From: Staphylococcus equorum
GTDB lineage: Bacteria; Bacillota; Bacilli; Staphylococcales; Staphylococcaceae
Length of the DNA stretch: 64,000 bases
NCBI RefSeq assembly: GCF_029024965.1
Contig: NZ_CP118982.1
Span: forward strand, 1,488,001-1,552,000
Direction of reading: 5' to 3'
Below, piece by piece: positions 39,605 to 50,549 of this stretch (position 1 is its first letter; the number at the start of each line of letters is the position of its first letter). Made by a program: the position numbers and the translations under genes. A model generated the notes under the pieces. It was given only the letters and a program-made list of their open reading frames with translations, had not been told where the DNA came from and did not search any database.

Positions 39605-40702
39605 TTAATTTAAAGTAGGTTCATTTTCACGAACTGGTTCTTCGGTAATAACTTTATTTTTATTAGTCTTCTTTTTGGGAATCGGAACGATATAATTGCC
39701 ATAAGGTAATTTGCCAATTAAGTATACTAATAATACTGATAGTGCAACTGCTGCAATAAAGACGCTCACCAATTTACTTTGTGGTGCTATGTTCTCTACA
39801 ATTGGTAATCTTTTCACAAACTGTATGGCAACATAATGGACTAAGTAAATCCCCATTGAATAGTTACCAATTACAGTTAACGTATTTAATACAACTTTAT
39901 TTTTCTTAACATGCTCATACATGTAATTAAGAAAAACGATAAAGAAAGGAATATAAATGATGTTCGAAATTGTGATTGAACTATTGAGATTTTCTAAATC
40001 AATACTGATAAGTAAATCTATAAATAATATTGCAATAATTATAGAAAGCAGCGTCTTATACTTAAATATCAATTCTTTTATTTCATTATAATATTTAGCA
40101 TATACAATACCTAGCATAAAGAATGAAATCCAATTCAAAATAAACAGTTTATCATTAACAAAGCGTTCGACGCCTCCGCCACCCAATGAAATTGGCTGAA
40201 TGATGATCCAAACAACGTTGACAATGGTCGCTAAAATGAAAACCGATATGATTGGCCAACCTTTTTTAAATTTATGCACAAATGGAAAAAGAAAATAAAA
40301 TTGAATGACAGTCAAAATAAAGTATAAATGAAAATTAGCTTTACCATAAACGAAATAGTTAATTAACTTACCGTCGTCCTCAAGGTTATGTAAAAAATAT
40401 TCTCTATATAACAAATAAAAAATCGTCCAAATTATGTAAGGGATAAAGATTTTACTAAATCTAGATTTCATAAAGTAATTTAAACTAAATCCTCTATTAA
40501 TAACTGATATAGTCAATAAAAAAGCACTAATAACAGCAAATATAGGCGTCCCTAATCTTGCCATTTGATTGATATATCCTAAAGCGTCAGAAGTAAATTC
40601 GCCTGTTGAAGCTGAATAACCAATACTATTGACTGTATGAATTGCTACAACTAACATAGCCGCTACTGCTCTTATAATAGGCACTTCATCATAATACTTC
40701 AC
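39605..40702 (-). CDS. Acyltransferase-3 family membrane protein
   Basis: This 365-residue integral membrane acyltransferase (Acyl_transf_3) has about ten hydrophobic helices. The N-terminal signature IIRAVAAMLVVAIHTVNSIG has the conserved R and H. Members O-acetylate surface polysaccharides or peptidoglycan. There is no C-terminal SGNH domain, so it is not a full OatA; it is closer in size to IcaC- or YiaH-type proteins. The start is a GTG after AGGGGG. The substrate is unknown. Confidence 0.8.
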   Translation of the reverse strand: MKYYDEVPIIRAVAAMLVVAIHTVNSIGYSASTGEFTSDALGYINQMARLGTPIFAVISAFLLTISVINRGFSLNYFMKSRFSKIFIPYIIWTIFYLLYREYFLHNLEDDGKLINYFVYGKANFHLYFILTVIQFYFLFPFVHKFKKGWPIISVFILATIVNVVWIIIQPISLGGGGVERFVNDKLFILNWISFFMLGIVYAKYYNEIKELIFKYKTLLSIIIAILFIDLLISIDLENLNSSITISNIIYIPFFIVFLNYMYEHVKKNKVVLNTLTVIGNYSMGIYLVHYVAIQFVKRLPIVENIAPQSKLVSVFIAAVALSVLLVYLIGKLPYGNYIVPIPKKKTNKNKVITEEPVRENEPTLN

Positions 40703-40930
40703 GTAACTGTAGCCCCCTACTCATAATTAACCTGAAGACTAAGTCTATAATGTTCATCATAAGCTGTAAACCTTGTTGGCGCTGAAATTTTAAATCTTAA
40801 TACATTATTATATGTTATTTAATATTGTCTAAATACTCTTTACATTTCAACCTTTTTAAAAAGTAAAATTACTTTTTATCTAAATTATAAATTAAAATAA
40901 CAAAATTCTTTAATTTAGTTTGTGAGTTTT

Positions 40931-40970
40931 AAAAATAACACCTAGTCATTTGAAATGACTAGGTGTTATT
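40931..40970 (-). terminator. Rho-independent terminator of glcT
   Basis: AACACCTAGTCATTT and AAATGACTAGGTGTT form a perfect stem followed on the minus strand by ATTTTTA. The rest of 40703-41045 holds only the acyltransferase upstream region and no gene. Confidence 0.85.
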
Positions 40971-41045
40971 AGCAGTATTAACTGGGTCATATAATAAGTT
41001 TAATACATAAGTTTATATCATTGTTCGATTTCGTAATTAATTAAA

Positions 41046-41900
41046 TTATGTTTGATCTGACGGCTTATCAACCATAAAATGATAAACATGTAATGTTAAA
41101 TAAATGACCTCTGCCTCATATACAGTAACATTCAGTTCTTGTTGCAACATTTTCATTATTTTCAAGGCGATATTAAAACACAAAGGATACTGCGTTTTTA
41201 ATAATTCTTCAAACGCACTTGTTTTTTGTAATACTTCTCCTTTATTTAATCTTCTTATTAAAAATTGAATGTGTCTAATAAACCGTTGATATTGAACTGT
41301 TTCTTTATCTATTGTATGTTTCAAATCATGCTCTAAAATAAAGATACTTTTATTAATTAATTCATTTATCTTTTCCATCTCACGTATGGACATTGTATCA
41401 GTATTAGAAGCAATATGTAATGCGATAAAACCAATCTCATCTTCTGGAAAATTCACTTCTAAAACATGGTTTAATCGTTCAATTACTTTTTCTGCTATTT
41501 CATATGCCTCACCATATAATTGCTTTGTTTCCATTACGAATGGATTATTAATTAATTGGTTTTGTTTCATACGCTTATAAGCAAAAATAATGTGATCTGT
41601 TAACGATACAACCAATTTTTGATTATCTATTTTCATTACCGAATTGGTAATAATATTTACTGCGTCGATCACGGCTTGTATCAAGTTATCATCAGCTAAT
41701 TCAACCAATGTTTTATAATGATCTTGTTGTGATTTTTGATCTAATATATATAATTTTTCAATGGATTGGTTTTCATGTAATGTCATTCCAATCTTTTTAT
41801 TAAAACCAATGCCTTTTGCAATTAATACATATTCTTGCATTTCATTAGTACAAATAATTACATTGTTATTTAAAACCTTTGTAATAAGGTAAGAACTCAT
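41046..41900 (-). CDS. glcT: GlcT, BglG-family transcription antiterminator
   Basis: The 284-residue protein has an N-terminal co-antiterminator RNA-binding domain (about 1-60) and two PTS regulation domains. Conserved phospho-acceptor His appear in SLTDHIIFAY, FIALHIASN, RFIRHIQFL and LTLHVYHF. It should bind a RAT site in the glucose PTS (ptsG) leader and allow read-through when glucose is present; no such target is in this window. The ATG at 41900 is 9 bases from AAGG and gives the family N-terminus. Confidence 0.9.
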   Translation of the reverse strand: MSSYLITKVLNNNVIICTNEMQEYVLIAKGIGFNKKIGMTLHENQSIEKLYILDQKSQQDHYKTLVELADDNLIQAVIDAVNIITNSVMKIDNQKLVVSLTDHIIFAYKRMKQNQLINNPFVMETKQLYGEAYEIAEKVIERLNHVLEVNFPEDEIGFIALHIASNTDTMSIREMEKINELINKSIFILEHDLKHTIDKETVQYQRFIRHIQFLIRRLNKGEVLQKTSAFEELLKTQYPLCFNIALKIMKMLQQELNVTVYEAEVIYLTLHVYHFMVDKPSDQT

Positions 41901-42002
41901 GTCACTCATCCTTCTTATTATGTCAATAAGCATTATATAGTGAAAAATAGAAAAATGAAAGTAGTAAAGCGCTTTTCTATTAATTTTATAGTATTATTAC
42001 AT

Positions 42003-42042
42003 AAAAAAACTATGTATTTTCATTTTATAGAAAATACATAGT
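42003..42042 (-). terminator. Rho-independent terminator of alsT
   Basis: AACTATGTATTTTC and GAAAATACATAGTT pair, with U7 on the minus-strand side. Confidence 0.9.
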
Positions 42043-42058
42043 TACTCACTTTATATCA

Positions 42059-43504
42059 TTATTTCTTTTTCATGCCCCAGCTTTCAATGCCAAATAAATT
42101 AATTTCTAATTCTTCTGGTTTAAAGATAGGTTTTTTGCCTGCTTTACGTTGACGTTGGTAATCATTCATAACTGCAAACGCAATATTAGATAATCCTATA
42201 ATTGCCACTAAGTTGACGATCGCCATTAAGCCCATAAATACATCGGCTGTACCCCAAACGGTTTCCGTTTTAATTACTGCACCCACGAATACAAGTACAA
42301 CAACTAAACATCTAAAAATAAATAATAATGTTTTGTTTTTTGATAAAAATTCAATATTCGATTGTCCATAGTAATAGTTTCCTACCACAGATGAAAAGGC
42401 AAATAATGATATTGCTACTGTTAAGAAAATACCACCAGCACTACCTAAATGTTCATTAAGTGCAGATTGTGTTACTGCAACGCCTTGAGCTGCATTTTCA
42501 CCAAATTCTAATCCTGTATACAATAAAATCATAATCGCAGTTGCTGTACAAACAAGCATTGTATCAAAGAATACACCTAACGATTGAATTAAACCTTGTT
42601 TTACAGGGTGAGGAACGGCTGCTGTTGCGGCAGCATTAGGCGCAGAACCCATACCTGCTTCATTGGAGAACAAACCACGTTTAATACCTTGTAAAATTGC
42701 TGCACCAACTGCACCACCAGTCGCCTGTTCAAATCCAAAGGCGCTCGTAACAATCGTAGTAATCATCGGAATAATTTGATCATAATTGATAATCAGAATA
42801 ACAAATACGAGACCAATATATATGACTGCCATAAATGGTACGATGACTGATGATATTTTAGCAATACTACGGACACCACCAAAAATAATAATACCTGTTA
42901 GTACTGCTAAAATAATACCGGTTACAACAGGGCTTATGCTATATTGTGTTTTTAATGATTCAGCGATTGTATTAGATTGCACAGTATTAAACACAAATGC
43001 AAATGTCACTGTAATTAATATGGCAAATAAAATACCTAGCCATTTTTGATTTAAACCTTTAGTTATGTAATAAGCTGGTCCCCCACGGAAACCCCCATCT
43101 TCATCAGGCACTTTATATACCTGCGCTAAAGTAGCTTCTATAAAAGCACTTGCCGCACCAATCAAAGCGATAACCCACATCCAGAACACAGCGCCTGGTC
43201 CACCTAAAACAATTGCAGTAGCCACACCTGCGATATTACCAGTACCGACACGAGATCCCGCGCTTATTGCAAAAGCTTGGAATGGTGAGATACCTTTCTT
43301 ACCACTATCTAGTGTTTCGGGTTTTTCGCCAATGGCACGAAACATTTCTGGAATCCATCTTAATTGAACAAATTTAGAACTAATAGTAAAGTATAAACCT
43401 GCTGTTATTAGTAGCCCAATTAGGTATTGCGACCAGATTAAATCATTCCCGACTTGAACAAAAGTTTTGAACCAATCTGGAATTAAACTATCAAAATTAC
43501 TCAA
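42059..43504 (-). CDS. alsT: AlsT-type sodium:alanine/glycine symporter (AGCS family)
   Basis: This amino acid:cation symporter has 481 residues and about 11 membrane helices. AGCS hallmarks are GISPFQAFAISAGSRVGTGNIAGVATAI and the RGLFSNEAGMGSAPNAAATA block. Substrate may be alanine, glycine or glutamine. The TTG at 43504 lies 7 bases after GAGAGGG and is the preferred start; the ATG at 43519 lacks a ribosome site. It lies after parC with a long structured gap. Confidence 0.9.
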   Translation of the reverse strand: MSNFDSLIPDWFKTFVQVGNDLIWSQYLIGLLITAGLYFTISSKFVQLRWIPEMFRAIGEKPETLDSGKKGISPFQAFAISAGSRVGTGNIAGVATAIVLGGPGAVFWMWVIALIGAASAFIEATLAQVYKVPDEDGGFRGGPAYYITKGLNQKWLGILFAILITVTFAFVFNTVQSNTIAESLKTQYSISPVVTGIILAVLTGIIIFGGVRSIAKISSVIVPFMAVIYIGLVFVILIINYDQIIPMITTIVTSAFGFEQATGGAVGAAILQGIKRGLFSNEAGMGSAPNAAATAAVPHPVKQGLIQSLGVFFDTMLVCTATAIMILLYTGLEFGENAAQGVAVTQSALNEHLGSAGGIFLTVAISLFAFSSVVGNYYYGQSNIEFLSKNKTLLFIFRCLVVVLVFVGAVIKTETVWGTADVFMGLMAIVNLVAIIGLSNIAFAVMNDYQRQRKAGKKPIFKPEELEINLFGIESWGMKKK

Positions 43505-43547
43505 TTTAATCCCTCTCATCTATATAATTTGAATTTTATAGCAAAAT

Positions 43548-43682
43548 CAAGAGATTTATAGTTATTTCATGTACATATTAATAATCAAAATGCATATGTT
43601 GCACATGAAAGTGAGCGAAAGTTTAACAGTGTTAAGCTAAAAGCCTTGCACTATCATGTCTTGCTCCACTATAAATCTCTTG
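43548..43682. repeat. 135-bp block bounded by 15-bp perfect inverted repeats
   Basis: CAAGAGATTTATAGT (43548-43562) is repeated inverted as ACTATAAATCTCTTG (43668-43682). Further pairs lie inside: TCATGT/ACATGA and TTAACACTGTTAA. It has no ORF. It could be a structured alsT leader RNA, a parC 3' structure or a remnant MITE-like element. Confidence 0.6.
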
Positions 43683-43758
43683 GTTTTATTTTTTATTGCA
43701 CCTAAAAGGTATTTTATCACTATATAGTTGTATTTACTAACAGTTTTTTCAATTTATA

Positions 43759-46161
43759 TTATTTAACAACTAAACTTTCTACTTCGCCAAAGTCATTAAT
43801 ATCTACTATAAAACTACCGTTCGTATATTGTTCTGATAAATGAATATCTTTAATATCGCCAGTTTCTTGTTGTTTATTTGAATAGATTGTATATTGCTTT
43901 TGTCCTGGTTGGACAACTTCGGCAGCTACAATACGATGTGGTGCTTTCTTAAGTTCCTTCAACAATGTAAGTCCACGTTGTGCACGTTTTGCTGTTTGCA
44001 ATACTTTAAATCCTATACGTTTTAATGAACCTCTTTGCGTAGCCATTAGAATTGAATCCTTTTCAGAAATCAATTGTGTAAGCACTGCATAATCCTCATC
44101 TTTTAAGTTAATAGATTTAACGCCAGCTGCTCTTAAACCAGTATCAGAAAGTTCATCACTACTATATGTTAATGACATACCTTTATGTGTAAGTACTGTA
44201 ATCAGTTGTGGCTCTTCTATGCGCATGACATTAATAATTTCATCATCCGTTTTTAACTTCATTGATACTAATGGTTTATTAAAGCGTGAAGTTTTGAACA
44301 TAGAAACATTACTTTTCTTAATCATGCCATCACGTGTAGCAAGAACATAAAATGCTTCAGGTTTAAAGTCACGTTCACAAAAGACATCTATAACATGTTC
44401 ACCTTCATCAATAGGTACGATTTGCGATACGTGTTGACCTAAATCTTTCCATTTGATCTCTGATAATTTATGCACTGGAATATACAAGTAACGTCCTTTA
44501 TTAGTAAATACAAGTGCTGTATCTAAAGTATTAACTTCTTGATATTTCAACAACTCGTCGCCTTCTTTGACACCAACTTCTTCAGCGCCACTTGCGTTAA
44601 AACTACGTAAAGAAGTACGTTTGATATAACCATGTTTTGTGACACTCATGATTACAGTTTCACTTGGTATCATAACTTCTTTGTCAATTTTGATTTCTGT
44701 AATTTCCGCTTCAATTGAAGACAAACGTTTTTGTTTATAGCGATTTCTTATTTCAGTTAACTCTTCTTTAATAACATTTAATAAGGCATCATGATTATCT
44801 AAGATATTTCTTAAAGCTTCGATAGTCTTTTTCAATTCATCATGTTCATTTTGAAGTTCAACAATATCTGTATTTGTAAGTCGATACAATTGCAACGTCA
44901 CAATTGCTTCAGCCTGAGCATCACTAAAATCATATTCCGCTACTAAATTATTTTTAGCATCTTTTTTGTTTTTAGAACTTCTAATGAGTTTTATGACCTC
45001 ATCCAAAATAGAGAGTGCCTTCATTAAACCTTCTACAATATGCATTCTACTTTCAGCATGGTTTAATTCATAGCGCGTACGTTTCGTTACAACATCAATT
45101 TGGTGATTGATATAGCTGTCAATAAATTGACGTATACCCATAAGTATAGGACGTCCATCACTAATCGCAACCATATTAAAGTTATATGCAACTTGTAAAT
45201 CAGTATTTTTGTATAAGAAGTTCGCTACCGCTTCACTATTTACGTCTTTCTTCAATTCAATTGCTATACGTAAACCAGTTCGGTCTGTTTCATCACGTAC
45301 TTCAACAATACCGTCTACTTTTTTATCTGCACGTAACTCATCCATTTTTTTAACTAGTGAACTTTTATTCACTTCATATGGTACTTCGGTAACGATAAGC
45401 TCTTTTCTGCCATTTCTTAGTTCTTCTAATTCTACTTTAGAACGGACAATAATTTTACCTTTACCTGTTTCATAAGCTTTCTTGATACCGTCAATACCTT
45501 GGATAATACCACCAGTAGGAAAATCTGGTCCTTTAATATATTTCATCAACTGGCTCACTGTAATATCAGGATTGTCAATATATTTAAGCGTTGCTTGTAT
45601 TACTTCTGCCAAGTTATGCGGTGGTATATCTGTTGCATAACCTGCAGATATACCGGTACTACCATTAATCAATAAATGAGGTAACCTTGCTGGTAATACC
45701 ATAGGCTCCATTGTTGTGTCATCATAGTTCGGCATAAATGGCACTGTTTCTTTATTAATATCTCTTAATAATTCTTCTGAGATACGACTTAATTTAGCTT
45801 CCGTATAACGCATAGCTGCAGCCGGATCATTATCAATACTACCATTGTTCCCTTGCATTTCGATTAATACATGGCGTAATTTCCATTCTTGACTCAGTCG
45901 AACCATTGCGTCGTATACAGAGGAATCACCATGTGGATGATATTGTCCAATGACATCACCGACAGTTTTAGCACTTTTACGGAAATTTCTATCATACGTA
46001 TTTCCACTTGAATACATTGCATATAAAATACGTCTTTGAACAGGTTTGAGCCCATCACGAACGTCTGGCAATGCACGTTCTTGAATGATGTATTTACTGT
46101 ACCTACCGAATCGATCGCCAATAACATCTTCTAGCGATAAATCTTGAATTATTTCACTCAA
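43759..46161 (-). CDS. parC: ParC (GrlA), topoisomerase IV subunit A
   Basis: This 800-residue subunit cleaves and rejoins DNA to unlink daughter chromosomes. The catalytic Tyr119 is in [11 protein letters not shown]. The quinolone-resistance region reads [12 protein letters not shown], with Ser80 (wild type) and Asp84. Asp84 is common in coagulase-negative staphylococci, while S. aureus has Glu. The C-terminal beta-pinwheel follows. The start is a TTG after GAGGAGG, overlapping the parE stop by four bases (TTGA). Confidence 0.96.
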   Translation of the reverse strand: MSEIIQDLSLEDVIGDRFGRYSKYIIQERALPDVRDGLKPVQRRILYAMYSSGNTYDRNFRKSAKTVGDVIGQYHPHGDSSVYDAMVRLSQEWKLRHVLIEMQGNNGSIDNDPAAAMRYTEAKLSRISEELLRDINKETVPFMPNYDDTTMEPMVLPARLPHLLINGSTGISAGYATDIPPHNLAEVIQATLKYIDNPDITVSQLMKYIKGPDFPTGGIIQGIDGIKKAYETGKGKIIVRSKVELEELRNGRKELIVTEVPYEVNKSSLVKKMDELRADKKVDGIVEVRDETDRTGLRIAIELKKDVNSEAVANFLYKNTDLQVAYNFNMVAISDGRPILMGIRQFIDSYINHQIDVVTKRTRYELNHAESRMHIVEGLMKALSILDEVIKLIRSSKNKKDAKNNLVAEYDFSDAQAEAIVTLQLYRLTNTDIVELQNEHDELKKTIEALRNILDNHDALLNVIKEELTEIRNRYKQKRLSSIEAEITEIKIDKEVMIPSETVIMSVTKHGYIKRTSLRSFNASGAEEVGVKEGDELLKYQEVNTLDTALVFTNKGRYLYIPVHKLSEIKWKDLGQHVSQIVPIDEGEHVIDVFCERDFKPEAFYVLATRDGMIKKSNVSMFKTSRFNKPLVSMKLKTDDEIINVMRIEEPQLITVLTHKGMSLTYSSDELSDTGLRAAGVKSINLKDEDYAVLTQLISEKDSILMATQRGSLKRIGFKVLQTAKRAQRGLTLLKELKKAPHRIVAAEVVQPGQKQYTIYSNKQQETGDIKDIHLSEQYTNGSFIVDINDFGEVESLVVK

Positions 46162-48158
46162 TTTATTTCCTCCTCATCGGGGTTTTCCTGTTCTAGAATT
46201 TGAATTTCATTATTATCCAAAATACTTTGTTCTTGTTGTAAGCCAAATTCAACATTTTTTTCAATCCATTCACGTCGTGGTGCTACTTTATCACCCATTA
46301 ACGTTGTAACACGTTTAGAAGAACGCAATTCATCTTCAATTTGTACTCTAATTAATGTTCGCGTTTCAGGATTCATTGTTGTTTCCCACAATTGATCAGC
46401 GTTCATTTCACCCAGACCTTTATAACGTTGTAATGTAAAGCCTTTACCTAATTTATCTTGTAATTGCTCTAATTCTTCGTCAGTCCAAGCATACTCAATT
46501 TTTCTCGAAGCACCTTTACCTTTTTCTAATTTATATAAAGGAGGTAGCGCAATAAATACTCTTCCAGCTTCTACTAAAGGTTTCATATACTTAAAGAAGA
46601 ATGTTAATAACAATACTTGGATATGTGCGCCATCGGTATCAGCATCTGTCATGATAATGATTCGATTATAATTGCTATCTTCAATCTTAAATTCATTACC
46701 GACACCTGCACCAATTGTATGGATAATTGTGTTGATTTCTTCATTTTTGAATATATCATCAAGTTTAGCTTTCTCTGTGTTTATTACTTTACCTCTTAGC
46801 GGTAATATAGCTTGATACTTACGATCTCTTCCTAATTTAGCAGAACCACCTGCTGAGTCACCCTCTACTAGGTATATTTCTTTCTTCTCAGTATTTTTAC
46901 TTTGTGCAGGTGTTAACTTCCCTGAAAGCAATGTATCTTTACGTTTGTTTTTCTTGCCTGAGCGTGCATCTTCTCTTGCTTTACGTGCTGCTTCTCTCGC
47001 TTGTTGAGCTTTCAGTGCTTTTTTCACTAGAGATTTAGATAATTGCCCTTTTTCTTCTAAATAATACGGCAATTTGTCAGACACAACAGAATCAACTGCA
47101 CTTCTAGCTTCTGGAGTACCCAATTTAGACTTGGTTTGGCCCTCGAATTGAAGTAATTCTTCCGGAATACGTAATGATATAATTGCTGTAAGTCCTTCTC
47201 TTATATCATTACCATCTAGATTCTTGTCTTTCTCTTTTAATTCGTTAATACGTCGTGCATAGTCATTAAACACACGAGTCATAGCTGATTTAAATCCAAC
47301 TTCATGCGTGCCGCCATCTTTAGTACGTACATTATTAACGAAACTCAAGATACCTTCTGAATATTGATCGTTGTATTGAAATGCTACTTCTACTTCAATT
47401 TTATTCGCTTCACCTGAAAAATTAGCGACTTCGTGTAATACTTCTTTGCCTTCATTAACATAACTCACAAATTCTTTAATGCCATCTTCATAGTGGTAAA
47501 CATCTTCACGTTCTTTACCAGCTCTTAAATCTCTAAGCGTGATTTTTAGGCTTTTAAGTAAAAAAGCCGACTCTTGCAATCTTTCACTTAACATATCGTA
47601 ATTAAATGAAGTTGCTGCTTTGAAAATTTCAGGATCCGGTTTAAACGTTACTTTCGTCCCTGTTCTTTTTGTTTTACCGTGTTTTTCAAGTCCTGATGAT
47701 GGTTTACCGCCATTTTTAAAACTTTGGGTATATATCGTACCATCTCTATAGATTTCAACCTCTAACCATTCACTTAGCGCATTGACAACTGATGCACCTA
47801 CGCCGTGTAAACCACCTGAAGTCTTATATCCCCCTTGTCCAAACTTACCGCCTGCGTGAAGTACCGTGAAAATGACTTGAACTGTAGGCTTCCCTGATGT
47901 GTGGATACCTGTGGGCATGCCTCGTCCATTATCTTCTATAGTAATACTTTCATCTTTATTGATAGTTACTATAATTTCACTACCAAAACCGTTTAATACT
48001 TCATCGACGGAATTATCGACAACTTCATACACTAGATGATGTAATCCACGTTTATCGGTAGAACCAATATACATACCAGGTCTTTTTCTTACGGCCTCTA
48101 ACCCCTCAAGAACCTGAATGGAATCATCCGAATAGTTATTTTGTTTATTCATTGCCAA
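46158..48158 (-). CDS. parE: ParE (GrlB), topoisomerase IV subunit B
   Basis: This 666-residue GHKL ATPase subunit has the ATP-binding motifs [13 protein letters not shown] and the GGLHGVG glycine lid. The TOPRIM domain shows EGDSAGGSA and DADTDGAHI. Length and sequence fit ParE rather than GyrB (no GyrB-specific pattern in the end region). The TTG at 48158 has AGGAGGG 9 bases upstream; the ATG at 48152 gives the usual MNKQNN start and is an alternative. An SOS-type box precedes it. It is cotranscribed with parC. Confidence 0.96.
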   Translation of the reverse strand: MAMNKQNNYSDDSIQVLEGLEAVRKRPGMYIGSTDKRGLHHLVYEVVDNSVDEVLNGFGSEIIVTINKDESITIEDNGRGMPTGIHTSGKPTVQVIFTVLHAGGKFGQGGYKTSGGLHGVGASVVNALSEWLEVEIYRDGTIYTQSFKNGGKPSSGLEKHGKTKRTGTKVTFKPDPEIFKAATSFNYDMLSERLQESAFLLKSLKITLRDLRAGKEREDVYHYEDGIKEFVSYVNEGKEVLHEVANFSGEANKIEVEVAFQYNDQYSEGILSFVNNVRTKDGGTHEVGFKSAMTRVFNDYARRINELKEKDKNLDGNDIREGLTAIISLRIPEELLQFEGQTKSKLGTPEARSAVDSVVSDKLPYYLEEKGQLSKSLVKKALKAQQAREAARKAREDARSGKKNKRKDTLLSGKLTPAQSKNTEKKEIYLVEGDSAGGSAKLGRDRKYQAILPLRGKVINTEKAKLDDIFKNEEINTIIHTIGAGVGNEFKIEDSNYNRIIIMTDADTDGAHIQVLLLTFFFKYMKPLVEAGRVFIALPPLYKLEKGKGASRKIEYAWTDEELEQLQDKLGKGFTLQRYKGLGEMNADQLWETTMNPETRTLIRVQIEDELRSSKRVTTLMGDKVAPRREWIEKNVEFGLQQEQSILDNNEIQILEQENPDEEEIN

Positions 48159-48174
48159 TCGTTTCGCCCTCCTA

Positions 48175-48188
48175 CAAACATACGTTCG
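48175..48188 (-). promoter_or_regulatory. LexA box before parE
   Basis: On the minus strand CGAACGTATGTTTG fits the Gram-positive SOS consensus CGAACRNRYGTTYG. It lies just upstream of the parE ribosome site. Confidence 0.7.
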
Positions 48189-48353
48189 TTTTTAAAACTA
48201 TACATTAGTTATTCTTATATAAATCTGGATAAATTGCAAGCACCAAATCAATTTTCAAAAAATAATTCATTTCTATATGAAAATTTTTATTCGTCTTATT
48301 ATGGTCTTATATGGTAAAATAATTTTAATGTCATTAAAGGATGTGGATTATAT

Positions 48354-48965
48354 ATGATGATGATTATAATCATGTTGATACTAAGTTACCTCATTGGTGC
48401 ATTTCCAAGTGGCTATGTAATAGGGAAATTATTTTATAAAAAAGATATCAGACAATTTGGTAGTGGCAACACTGGCGCGACAAATAGCTTTAGAGTATTA
48501 GGTAAACTAGCAGGATTCCTAGTTACTTTCTTAGACATATTTAAAGGTTTCATTGTTGTCTTCTTCCCACTATGGTTACCTGTCAGTGCAGAAGGTCCTA
48601 TTAGTTCATTTTTCACAAATGGATTAATCGTTGGTGCTTTCGCAATTTTAGGTCATGTATATCCAGTTTACCTTGGATTCAAAGGCGGTAAAGCCGTTGC
48701 TACAAGTGCTGGCGTTATACTCGGTATGAATCCTATCTTATTAATTATATTAGCAGCTATTTTCTTTATAATATTGAAGTTAACAAAATATGTTTCGCTT
48801 TCAAGTATTATTGCGTCAATCTGTTGTCTTATTGGTGCTGTACTCATTCGAGACATCATCTTGGTTATCGTTAGCATCGGTGTGGTTGTATTACTAATCA
48901 TTAGACACCGTTCTAATATTGTAAGAATATTCAAAGGTGAAGAACCTAAAATAAAATGGATGTAA
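48354..48965 (+). CDS. plsY: PlsY, glycerol-3-phosphate acyltransferase
   Basis: This 203-residue, seven-helix-type membrane enzyme transfers an acyl group from acyl-phosphate to glycerol-3-phosphate, the first step of phospholipid synthesis. Active-site loops [17 protein letters not shown] and FKGGKAVAT are intact. It is divergent from parE, as in many Firmicutes. AAAGGATG lies upstream. A terminator hairpin follows at 49002-49046. Confidence 0.95.
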   Translation: MMMIIIMLILSYLIGAFPSGYVIGKLFYKKDIRQFGSGNTGATNSFRVLGKLAGFLVTFLDIFKGFIVVFFPLWLPVSAEGPISSFFTNGLIVGAFAILGHVYPVYLGFKGGKAVATSAGVILGMNPILLIILAAIFFIILKLTKYVSLSSIIASICCLIGAVLIRDIILVIVSIGVVVLLIIRHRSNIVRIFKGEEPKIKWM

Positions 48966-49001
48966 CTATTACACAAGTCACTATGTAAACAATCAAGTAA
49001 T

Positions 49002-49046
49002 TAAAAAAAGCTAGAGGACATCATTGTCTCCAGCTTTTTATTTTTA
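49002..49046 (+). terminator. Rho-independent terminator of plsY
   Basis: AAAAAAAGCTAGAGGACA and TGTCTCCAGCTTTTT pair imperfectly, with a U-run after the stem. The stretch 49047-49316 has only a weak ATTAC/GTAAT hairpin near 49222. Confidence 0.75.
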
Positions 49047-49316
49047 GCTTAAGACCCCTAACATCCACATACGAAGAAGTAATTTCTCCGATCACTTTAA
49101 AACATCATTACTTCTATTATACTACTAATGTAGCGCTTTAACATAGATTTTCGCTATTTCACATATGTCTAAATTGTTTTTAAATAATTTTCTAATAATT
49201 TATGCTATAATATCTTTAGTATTACTCAAAACGGGTAATGTATATAATACTAATTTTTAGATTAGTGACTAACTATCATAAGTTAAGCACTTGTGAACCG
49301 AAAGGAGACTTTTATT

Positions 49317-49613
49317 ATGGAAATAGAACTTTCAAATAATGCAGTGTCTTGGTTTAAAGAGGAACTTGAATTACCCGAAGGTGACAAAGTCTTACAATTT
49401 TTCGTTCGTTATGGTGGAGAATTCCAGTTAAAACAAGGATTTAGCCCTGCCTTTAGCGTAGACAAAAAAGATGAAGTTGAAATTGGTTACGAAAACAATT
49501 ACGAAGGTTTAGACGTTGTAATCGCTGAAAAAGATTTATGGTATTTCAAAGATGATAATTTATTCATCGATATAAATGATAGCGTTGACGAGATTTCATA
49601 TACTACAAAATAA
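49317..49613 (+). CDS. HesB/YneR-family protein
   Basis: The 98-residue product has the HesB-like fold of A-type iron-sulfur carriers ([34 protein letters not shown]). It lacks the three conserved Cys, so it is unlikely to carry a cluster in the usual way. The ATG at 49317 follows AAAGGAG; a slightly longer upstream frame lacks a ribosome site. It is monocistronic with a terminator at about 49782-49827. Confidence 0.85.
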   Translation: MEIELSNNAVSWFKEELELPEGDKVLQFFVRYGGEFQLKQGFSPAFSVDKKDEVEIGYENNYEGLDVVIAEKDLWYFKDDNLFIDINDSVDEISYTTK

Positions 49614-49781
49614 TATATAGTTAAATTATTTTGAACTTAAGTTAATGTACAATAGTGTTGATTATTATCTTTCTTCTATATAATATTGCTTACACAATTG
49701 TATTGAAACTATTATATTCAAATGATTTACTATTAGTATAATTAAGCAAGGTTTCGAGATAAAGCATTAAAGTTAAATAAG

Positions 49782-49827
49782 AAAAAGGATGATTTCTATT
49801 AAATACTATAGAAATCATCCTTTTTTA
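49782..49827. terminator. Bidirectional terminator
   Basis: AAAAAGGATGATTTCTA and TAGAAATCATCCTTTTTT form a strong stem between the convergent HesB-like and thioesterase genes. Confidence 0.85.
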
Positions 49828-49888
49828 TTTGTCTTGTCATGTATCATTTCATTAATACTTAACCCAAAACATTATTAAGTTTAACACC

Positions 49889-50338
49889 TCATACAAGCTC
49901 TAACGTTTCGCCTGCTTTATTTCTTTGATCAATATCAAGATAAGCTGTGTGCCACTCTGGGAAATACTTGTCTAGTCTAATAGGCTTAAAGTCTTCTTTT
50001 TTAATACAGGTTAAAGTAGTAGACCCTGTAGTCGCTAGCTCGCCTACTTCATTAAAAATTTCATAACGATAGACATATCTCAACCTAGAATATTTATCTA
50101 CCCAAGTCTTAATTGTTACCTTTTCTGGATAAGTGATAGATTTAATATATTTAATGTCTATATCTGTTACAGGTGAGATAATACCCGCATCTTCCATGTC
50201 TTTATAACTGAAGCCTAATTTAGAGATATAATCTGTACGTGCGACTTCGAACCAAGTAGGATAATTACCATGATAAATCACTCCCATTTGGTCAGTCTCT
50301 TGATAACGTGATTCTATTTTTGTCATACTGTAAATCAT
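49889..50338 (-). CDS. YbgC/FadM-type acyl-CoA thioesterase (hot-dog fold)
   Basis: This 149-residue hot-dog enzyme has the catalytic Asp motif ETDQMGVIYHGNYPTWFEVARTDYI near residues 14-38, with the central helix after it. It should hydrolyse acyl-CoA or acyl-ACP thioesters in the cytosol; chain preference is unknown. The ATG at 50338 follows AGAGGA. It is monocistronic, convergent with the HesB-like gene. Confidence 0.85.
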   Translation of the reverse strand: MIYSMTKIESRYQETDQMGVIYHGNYPTWFEVARTDYISKLGFSYKDMEDAGIISPVTDIDIKYIKSITYPEKVTIKTWVDKYSRLRYVYRYEIFNEVGELATTGSTTLTCIKKEDFKPIRLDKYFPEWHTAYLDIDQRNKAGETLELV

Positions 50339-50396
50339 TTTACGTCCTCTTTTCAAATACACATAGTCAATTATTACACATTAAATATTAACATAA

Positions 50397-50545
50397 AAAA
50401 GGGAGCAGGACAGAAATCAACGTTTGATCTCATTTTCCCACCCCCACAAGACTGATTAGATAAAGAAATACAAGTGCTTAAGCTCTTGAATAAGAACTTA
50501 AAACAAGTGAATTTATATATCAGACAGTTACTGTGTAATCTTTAA
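50397..50545. repeat. Dispersed intergenic repeat, copy 2
   Basis: It shares with the block at 37893-38035 the ordered motifs AAAAAAGGGAGC, AGAAATCAA, CCCCAC, AAGACTGATTA, CTTGAATAAGAACTT, ATATCAGACAGTTACTGTG and AATC. It lies between the acnA stop and the thioesterase start. GGAGCAGGACAG/CCCACCCCC can pair as a terminator. Confidence 0.65.
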
Positions 50546-50549
50546 GTTA

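Noticed and set aside
39605..40702. OatA peptidoglycan O-acetyltransferase
   Set aside because: The protein has only the membrane acyltransferase part and no extracellular SGNH domain, so a specific name is not justified.
41960..41990. cre-like sequence (GTAAAGCGCTTTTC) before glcT
   Set aside because: The flanking TG and CA of the cre consensus are missing, so it does not fit CcpA binding well.
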